DNA of 64,000 nucleotides. It comes from Nectonema munidae (lineage: Eukaryota > Nematomorpha > Nectonematoida > Nectonematidae). Shown here one piece after another: positions 56,600 to 64,000 of the stretch. The position numbers and the translations under genes are program-made. The notes beneath the pieces are model-generated. The model saw nothing but the letters and a program-made list of their open reading frames with translations, was not told the origin of the DNA and ran no database searches. The DNA lies in NCBI GenBank assembly GCA_030549495.1, contig JAUIRK010001050.1, positions 1 through 64,000 of the forward strand, written 5' to 3'. How positions within the stretch are numbered: the first letter of the stretch is position 1; every line of letters begins with the position of its first letter.

Positions 56600-58220
56600 T
56601 CCACCATTTTATAATTTTTTGTTGACTTTACAGGATTGTTCCAATAATTTTTTATTATAAAAGATTATTATCAAATAGAAAACATTAACTTTTAATAATA
56701 GATGATTTTCAATAATAAAAGAAAACAAATAGATTTACTATTAAAGTAAGTAAAATCAAACTTACATTAGATATAAATAGGAAAAAGTAAAATAGAGATA
56801 AATAAACCAAGAAAAAGAAACAGGGATCAATTTTTTAACAACATCTTTCAATGACATTTTATTACAAAAATCATAATGATCAAAAGAAAAGGAATGTTAA
56901 ACTTTTAAACGGCCTAACTTAAATAACATATAAAACTAGAGTGCAAAAAAAATATAAATATAAAATTTGAAAATAATAAACTTTTATGATTCTCAGAAAA
57001 TATAGATTAATTAGTATATTACACTAATCTACAATTTCTAAAAGAATAATAATAATTGATTTTTCAAATAAGTATAAAATTTCTACCAAAAATTATTTTT
57101 CAGAACTGATGACTAAAATGAGCTTGTTATTTATACTTTTTTGTAACTTCAAGCCTCTTAACAGAAAATAGACCCTTATGGGATATTCATTGATTACTCT
57201 AACACAGCGTTTCTCAAAAATTTTACCTTCTAAGATCATTTCGAATAGATTAAATCTTTCAAGAAACCCGAAACAAAAAATTATTTTGTAAATTTTTATC
57301 ACAGAAAAATAAATAAATCAATTAAACTGACAGAAAGGCAATAAAAATAAACAAAAAGCTGTCATTAACCATCGTCAAGCATAAAAGCGGGCATATAGGC
57401 TAACTCCTAAATATGCTTTAATATAAAAACAACAACCAACCCTTATCTAAAAAATTATATTTTCAAATAGTGAATTCAGTTATAAATATATCAAAAGTAT
57501 CAATTTTCAAATTTAATATCAGCCTATACTTTTAGGAATTTGAGTAATTTTTGTTTATAGTATTTTTCTTGTTGTTTTGTTTCTTTTATATTCCTTCCTT
57601 CACATATCAAACCTCCCTCATTTATCAGTCATACGTCAATACATTAGCAAAAATAGCAAATAAAACCATTAAAATCCTTTTTGCAGAAAGTTTTTCAATA
57701 TTTTAGTTAATCTTTTTATTTCAGCTTTAAATGTCAATAAAAACGACTATTAATACCCTAAAAAATTTTTTAAGTGTGAATCAAATTTAAGATAAGTTTA
57801 TAATTCTGTATATATATTAGATAAACCCTTTAAAATGTTTATTGAGTGGTTTAGACATCTAATATTCAGTGTTTCAAAAAAGACCTTGAATTTTAATAAG
57901 AATTTATGTGTTAGGTCACCTGTAAAACGTATTTACTGACAACTTAATTCTTTTGAATGGATTAAAAAATCAGGTAAGAGGAATTTATTTTACAGATTAT
58001 ATATTTGACATTAATTGACAAGTCTATTGTTGCCCCATCATTATTAGAAGTTGAGAAGTATATAAATGAAGAGAAAATTCTCAGTATGTTTGACTAAAAT
58101 AAGAATTTTGCGTATTCGTATAGACATTATTTTAATATTGAGGTAACAAAAATGGAAGAAATATCATTAAATTTTGCTTATTTTTCATTAAAGTAATTTT
58201 TTGATTTCTATGACTCTATT
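56600..58220. other. A/T-rich stretch without genes
   Basis: Only a partial hAT MITE near 57206 is seen. The open frame 57093-57302 on the minus strand lies partly in that MITE and is not a gene. Confidence 0.5.
57206..57335. mobile_element. hAT MITE, partial, relative of 10273-10694
   Basis: CAGCGTTTCTCAAAA, then ATTAAATCTTTCAAG and TTTTTATCACAG, follow the same order as in the left part of the MITE at 10273. The right end is missing. Confidence 0.5.
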
Positions 58221-58225
58221 AGGTA

Positions 58226-58330
58226 CTTATGGGTTATCTCCCGCCTCCCCCCTTCTCACTCTAAAAAATTATTATTTGAATTTAAATGATGAGTAAAAAT
58301 AATAAATTACTTGTTTAAACAGGAGTCCAA
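58226..58330. mobile_element. Left end of a GGTACTTATGGGTTATC-type MITE
   Basis: GGTACTTATGGGTTATC, a C-rich block, CACTC-AAAAAATT and AATTTAAATGATGAGTAAAA match the left part of the MITE at 59377. The right end is missing here. Confidence 0.6.
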
Positions 58331-58482
58331 TACATATTCATTACATATTTTATACATACAATATATAGAAATTGAAAGTAGATTCACGTCTAATTTCAGT
58401 ATTAAAACTAAACTGATTTTTCCTATTTGAAAAAACCATAAATCTTGTTTTATTTTTACTTATTCTTAGATTACTACAGCTT

Positions 58483-58700
58483 ATCTATTTATTAGCTAGA
58501 CTCAATACTTCATTAACAGAATTTTCGGAGTTATAAAAATATGAAAGTAGAACGATAATAGTAATATCGTCTGCAAAAGAAAGAAGGCTCTTAAAGTTTT
58601 TGTCTATTTTGTGAAAGTCATTAATATATAGAGTAAACAGAAGCGGACCCAAGATAGACCCTTGGGGAACTCCATTAAAAGATAAAATTTAAACTCATTT
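58483..58700 (-). mobile_element. LINE reverse-transcriptase fragment, open frame
   Basis: On the minus strand an open frame of about 70 codons reads [20 protein letters not shown] and then [12 protein letters not shown] motifs B' and C with the catalytic ADD, ending soon after at a stop. It is the best kept RT fragment in the window and probably belongs to the CR1/L2-like family. Confidence 0.8.
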
Positions 58701-59522
58701 GACTACAAAAACTGTTCTCGCTTTCGTGTGTTCAAGTTAGTTCCCGAAACTTTTTTCATAACATCTTTTGTACATTAAACTGAAATACTTATGATTATAC
58801 TATATTTGACAAACTTATATTTATTAATGCATATTATATATTTATATTTATAACTAATAAAACTTATATTTATATTTTTACTATGTATTTTATTAATAAA
58901 TAAACATATATTATAAATATTCTTTTGATTGTATAAATGTTGAAAGCTATCCCACAGCTTAATGGCTTTTTAGCTCCATCAAGTTTTCTACCACCTTTGA
59001 ACACACTCAATTCATCTTTGTCTCCAATACCTCTCTCCAAACTGAATAAATTTTTTTTAATCATAAATTATTCCTTTTCATCCTGCTGAAAGAGTGCTCA
59101 AGAATTATGATGAATATATTAATTATTATTTTATCAATAAACTTACTAACTTACTAATCGAAATTCATGTTTATTTTTGTAGGCTGCAACCATTAAAATA
59201 AGTTTTTTTGCAAAACGTATAAAATATTCCGAAAAATGTATTATAGATTTGTTATCTTAAGTATGCTTTTATTCATATTTTTGTGATGAAGTAATCTTAT
59301 GCAGTTAATTTGGTCTTTCAAAGTTTTGGAATAAAATTTGTCAAATTCCATATCATAATTTTGTGTTAGAATTAAGGGTACTTATGGGTTATCCCCCCCC
59401 CCCCCCCCCCACTCCAAAAAATTTTTATTTCAATTTAAATGATGAGTAAAAATAATAAATGACTAAATATAAAAATATTTTATATATAAAAAAACTTACT
59501 AAAAAATATTATATAGTGTTAC

Positions 59523-62177
59523 CAGGGGCGTCGGCAAGTATATAATATTGGGGAGGCGAGCTGCATCGTAAAAAATGTTAAGGGGTAACTGACGTATTTT
59601 TACCTAAATACAAATATGAGATTTATTTGAAAAATATGTAAATGAAACAATGTATTTAGTTAAAAGTTAAATTAAAATAATTTAAAAGCGTCCAAAAATG
59701 AATGCACGCCCATCTCGTGCTGATACAAAGTCGTTTGCAACTTCAAAAATATTTAAGGCATCTGTAGCCTCTCTGCGTGTGCAGGATCATCATATAATTC
59801 AGCATTTCTTGGGACATAGTAGTATGAAGATATGTCTTTATTCGACGCAAAGCAGAAAATGTTCTTTCACTTGTGGCATTAGTGGCTGGCATTACTAAAA
59901 TAAGTCGCAGTAAATTTACAATCTCAGAGAATAGGCATCTGGAAGTTGGAGACATCTGAGTCACTAAAGTTACCAAAAAGGAAATGGACACAGTTGATAA
60001 ATCATTTAAACTGTTTTGTGCGAAGGTTGTAAATGTATCCAGTTGTGAAAAAAGAGAAGTCTTGTCCAGATCATCTCCATAGAACTTTAAGACAAAGTGC
60101 AAATCTTCTTTGTATGTATTGTCGCCGCGTACAGATTTCAAAATAACGTCTTCTAGATGCCGATACACTTGATACCCCGGTTAATTAAAACGATCTTTTA
60201 CACAGTTCACCACAAGATCCAGAGCTTCGAAATAGTGCTGTATATAATAGTCTTTCTCTGATACGGCAAATTCTGGAGAACCTTTTCCGGTTTCGAATCG
60301 CATAGGCATTTTTCTTCGTCGTGGCAATGTCGGCTTACAAACATCCAGCTCATCAAGTTTACTATTAAGTAAATCCCAGAATGAATTAAAGGACTCTTCC
60401 AACCGCAATTTATATAGTGATGTCAGCGAAAGTTCTGTCAAGTGTTGACCCTCAGCAGCTTATATATTTTTTTTTCTGTAGTGTTCGGCTTAGATTGTCT
60501 GTGTGACAGAGAATCTCATATCCAAGAGAAACTCTAAAGAAAAAGTCAAAACTTTGAATTTGGCTTTTCACGCCCAAGATCCTGGAACGGGCTTTAGGAT
60601 CTTTTCTGCAATCATAGCAGGTCTCCCACAAAACTGAAAAACAGAGTAGTTTTCCAGAACACTGTTCAAACTGGCAGCTCTAACAGTCCATCGAGTAGGG
60701 CATAGCACGCGAAATCCAGGCGTATCAGGTGCCATCTCACGCTTTGGTTGTTCGAATCTGGTATCCCTCTGAGGAGAATACTTAATAAGTTTGGACATTT
60801 CAAATACAGTATCTAAGGTATTACGCATGACCTTCGATTTTTTAACTGTATCTTTGACAGCCAAGTTAAGCGCATGTCCATAACAGTGCGTAAAAATAGC
60901 CCTAGTCTCTTTGTTGGTGATGTTAGCGGCCACACCCTTTTTAACTCGTTGCTGGCTCCATCATAGCACTGTCCACGGCACTTACTCAAGGGGGTGTTCA
61001 TCCTCACCAATGCATCCAGAATGACTTTAGTAAGTGTTGCAGCGTCGATAGATGGTACCATACACAGCCCGATAAACTCTTCGTGCACATCCAGATTATC
61101 ATCAACATGACGGATAACAATAACAACTTGCTCACGGTTGATTCATCTGTTTTCTCATCTACCATGATGGAGAAATAGCCGTTATTCCTGATTTTAGAAA
61201 CAACGTCATTCAATATTTTTAAAGCTATAATTTGTAGCATCTCTCTCTGAATAGCTGCTGATGTAAATTTGTCTTGTTTTCTTTCTATCCACTTAAGGAT
61301 TGATGGATACGATTCACCTTGAAGCTTAAGAATCTGTAGAAAGTTGCTTTGATCGTTGTCGTGACCCCGGAGAGATGAGCCTTGCCTGGCAAGAAAACTG
61401 ATGCTACGAAAAATGGTTATCAGCTGCTGTCTGTTGTGTTTTTTCTCCTCTGAGTGGACGGCTAAGTTCACCAATGTCTCTTGTTTCTCGTGGTAGTATC
61501 ACATTTCTCTCAATAGCTTCTTTATGGCAGTCGGAATCTTGATGTTTTCGGAATTTGGAAGTTGCATCTTTCCAATTACTGAATTCAGTAGAAATAAAAC
61601 TACTCTCAGCTTTAGAGTTGGAAATCTTGCTTTCTTTTGCAGCAATCATACAGGTAAAACAGAAAGCTACATCTTTTTCCTAAAAATAACGACAAATTTG
61701 TTTTAAAGTTCTCTTATTAAAAAAAGAACGCAGTCGTTCCGAAATATATTTTACTATTTCTAAAAAAGTTTTTCTTCTAAATACTTTTATTTTTTAAAAT
61801 ATTTACCATTAAATTTCAATACACTAAAAATTGTATTGTTTTAAAATATTAATTTAAAAAATAAAAAAAATTTTTATTATAAGATCATCTTGTTATAATG
61901 TAACCATGCGTATTGCTTAAACCAAGTAGAGTTGAAAGAACACATCTCTGGATTCTTCTTGCCAAAAGAACGTTTGGGAAATTTAAAATTAGTAGGTTGA
62001 TTAATAATTTTAAATGCGGACATGTTTGGAATTGAAACAAATAAATATGTGTGACAATAGAAAATAAATATATTAAATTGTTCAAGATATCTCTGTAAAA
62101 AAATCATTTTTATAAAAAAAATTATAAAATTATTGGGGCGGCGGTCGCCCCCTGCCGCCCTTTTGCCGACGCCCTTG
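59523..62177 (-). mobile_element. hAT transposon with DUF4371-type transposase, 2.65 kb
   Basis: The left end CAGGGGCGTCGGCAAG and inverted right end CAAGGGCGTCGGCAAAAG are the terminal repeats. The single transposase gene fills the element on the minus strand. The flanking octamers (AGTGTTAC, AACTAATG) do not match, so the duplication has decayed or the ends need adjusting by a few bases. Confidence 0.8.
59686..62023 (-). pseudogene. TTF-finger / DUF4371 / hAT-dimer transposase, broken
   Basis: The frame starts at an ATG read from 62023. A TTF-type zinc finger is split by an apparent intron: FKFPKRSFG and WFKQYAWLHYN (61990-61885), then, after an acceptor TTTTTAG near 61688, DVAFCFTCMIAAKES and FSNWKDATSKFRKHQDSDCH. 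DUF4371 follows (SFLARQGSSLRGHD, GYFSIMVDEKTDESTV), then GQCYDGASN, CYGHALNLAVKDT, CPTRWTVRAASL, and the hAT dimerisation region PATNATSERTFSALRRIKTYL. The order and content fit the ZMYM1-like hAT group, length near full. The donor side of the intron lacks a GT, and the frame changes at roughly 61450, 61050, 60900, 60500, 60175 and 59745, so it is inactive but not very old. Confidence 0.85.
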
Positions 62178-62749
62178 AACTAATGAAAATCATACAGCAA
62201 AAAAGTAATAATTAGTCTAATTTATTTTCATAAATTAAATATATATATTTAATTATATATTTAAAATTATTAAGTTGGAAAAAATTTTTTAGAGTGGGGG
62301 GGGGGGGGGGAGATAACCCATAAGTACCGAATTAAGGCTGCCCGATTAATAAAAAGGAGGACATTAACAGAAAAATAGTAAAAAATCTGTACTAACCTAA
62401 TTTTTAAATACTTATTATATGCAAAATGAGTTTATTTTTAAAATTTTAAAAATCCAAAATATATTTGATACTTTTGCAAAGATGAAATGTTCTTCAACGT
62501 TTTTTTTATTTTCACGGAGATCTCTATAAAATTCACTGCAAGAAACTGGGTTTTAAATGGGTTTTTACAATCATTACATTGATGCTCCATCAAAGAAAAA
62601 ATTCTCTCTATATTTGCCTTATGAGCTTGGATTCCAAAATATATTGTATCATTTTCATTAATTCAGAAAAGTTATCTCTACGTTAGAAAATCCGAACAAT
62701 TTATTTACAATAATATAATTTATAAAAATATGAATATAATGGTACTTCT

Positions 62750-62900
62750 CGGTATGCTACTAAGGTATCTTGAAGTGTAGGTACAATCGCATCCCTTGTG
62801 TTGAACTATGAGTAAATAAGACTTGGTGCTAGATCGAAGTATCGAAACGAGTTGAATATCAAATCGAAGTATCTAAACGATCTTTCTCACGCCGCCTATA
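62750..62900 (-). repeat. tRNA-derived SINE copy, diverged
   Basis: GTAGGTACAATCGCATCCCT, TTGAACTATGAG, AAATAAGACTTGGTG, ATCGAAACGAG and CTCACGCCGCC follow the order of the SINE at 39052-39202. The central part contains a short repeated ATCGAAGTATC. Confidence 0.5.
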
Positions 62901-63417
62901 AAGTAGGAATGACTTTTAGTAACTTTTAAATAGTGATTAATTTTCATTTGTTGCGAGCTTATTATTTAGGTACATTTTTTGTTTGTTTTAAAAACGTATG
63001 CATAACATTTCTACTAAAGTCAATTTTTTATTATCAAAGTAACCAAATGACAGTGTCGTACCTATTTTTAATGACGCCAGTGGCGGATGCTAATTTTTCC
63101 GCCCCTTAGAATTTCAAATAACACTTCAAAACGACCAAAATTTAATAATATAGGTATTGGACATTGGAATATAAATGCTAGCCAAACATTATTACATTAC
63201 TATTTAAGTCTAAAATATCTCAATTAAAATTTTTTTGATAATATATTTATACAAATAAATTTTTCACCAGGAGCAGACCATCCCTCCTGCCAGTAATGTT
63301 GCACTAGTTGAATATAGAAATTTAGTACAAAAAGGTTTTAGCAAATTAGAGATTTTTAATTAGTTAGATATCTCATAACCTGTACGGTTGAACGCGGGTA
63401 GACAACTTGCGTGTTAT

Positions 63418-63554
63418 CTCCAACCCTTATATTACGATGATTCTTCTCCAACCTGTATTCTACGATGATTTATCTCCAAACTATATACTACAATGATTCA
63501 TCTCCAACCTGTATACTACGATGATTCATCTCCAACCTGTATACTACGATGGTT
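63418..63554. repeat. 28-bp tandem array, about five units
   Basis: The unit is CTCCAACCTGTATACTACGA plus TGATTCAT. Five units follow head to tail with 0-6 changes each, and three more occur at about 63671-63750. Confidence 0.85.
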
Positions 63555-63594
63555 TCTATTCCATGTACAAATAACTAGGGAGACTATTGTCAAC

Positions 63595-64000
63595 TTTCTG
63601 TTCACATTCTGCTAGATGTAAGATTTGATATATCTCATTCGGGGAGACGATGCTACATAAGTTATTACCTATATACATTTGTATACTACGTTGGTTCATC
63701 TCCAACCTGTATACCGCGATAATTCATCTCCAACCTATATAATATATTTTATCAAATAATCAAAATAAAATTCTGTAATCAAAGAATCGAAAAATATTCT
63801 TTAAAAAATCAAAAAATATCAAACTTTCTGTTCATATTTTGCTACCTCATAGGATGTTACAAAAGTTATTACCTATACTTTGCAATTTGCACGATTTTAA
63901 ATATTATATTTGTCAAATAATCAAAATAAAATTCTGTAATCAAAGAATCGAAAAATATTCTTTAAAAAATCAAAAAATATCAAACTTTCTGTTCATATTT
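63595..64000. repeat. Satellite-like higher-order repeat running off the window
   Basis: A block starting TCAAATAATCAAAATAAAAT at 63752 recurs at 63913, a period of 161 bp, with near identity up to the last base. An older relative of part of the unit (TTTCTGTTCA, TTATTACCTATA) lies at about 63595-63680, so the 28-bp clusters and the 161-bp units belong to one composite array. Confidence 0.8.

Larger units (their letters stand above)
59377..62328. mobile_element. MITE with perfect 8-bp duplication, carrying a nested hAT
   Basis: GGTACTTATGGGTTATC at the left and GATAACCCATAAGTACC at the right are perfect 17-bp inverted repeats. GAATTAAG borders both ends exactly (59369-59376 and 62329-62336). 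A C run follows the left end and a G run precedes the right end. Without the nested hAT (59523-62177) the element would be about 300 bp. The 8-bp duplication points to the hAT superfamily. Confidence 0.85.

Noticed and set aside
63418-63554. CRISPR-like array
   Set aside because: The 28-bp units are directly adjacent without spacers, the genome is eukaryotic, and no cas genes exist; it is a plain tandem array.

Overview
This is a window of AT-rich animal DNA (roughly 70% A+T by eye) with spliced genes, AATAAA poly(A) signals and a dense load of decayed transposons. Three host genes can be read, all conserved across animals. None of them fixes the lineage; an invertebrate with an AT-rich, transposon-laden genome fits best, and I do not name a species.

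Host genes. (1) 3061-9071, plus strand: a complete 11-exon SLC12A9-type cation-chloride cotransporter relative, reconstructed at 913 codons, with ten introns, eight of them only about 50-60 nt. (2) 9096-9983, minus strand: a single-exon GPN2-type GPN-loop GTPase, tail to tail with the first gene; the stop codons are only 24 nt apart, so the two transcripts must overlap at their 3' ends. (3) 26362-48854, minus strand: six exons of a ZDHHC5/8-like palmitoyltransferase spread over 22 kb, with introns of 1.9-7.1 kb full of transposons. Its most upstream exon was not found.

Mobile DNA. 13.2-24.5 kb is a nested graveyard: a CR1/L2-like LINE; a broken Gypsy-type LTR fossil whose 3' LTR holds a MULE and whose gag region holds a solo LTR; a Tigger 3' end; and a ZBED5-like hAT split by a nearly complete TA-flanked pogo-type element and by a LINE 3' end. 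59.4-62.3 kb is a short MITE with a perfect 8-bp target duplication that carries a 2.65-kb DUF4371-type hAT inside it. Many other hAT, piggyBac and Tigger MITEs are scattered through the ZDHHC introns, often with long C or G runs beside their terminal repeats. A tRNA-derived SINE family has five copies, one of them cleanly split by a 3-kb hAT. The right edge enters a satellite-like array.

Most notable observations: a 58-nt intron of the SLC12A9 gene is bounded by an exact 14-bp direct repeat that carries both splice sites, the signature expected of an intron made by tandem duplication or by an introner-like insertion; a 79-bp near-copy of exon 4 of the same gene lies in its own intron 1; a MULE has termini built from short tandem repeats and sits in the TATA region of an LTR; and two open-frame clusters (32.6-33.9 kb and 45.1-45.8 kb) are not explained by anything I recognise.
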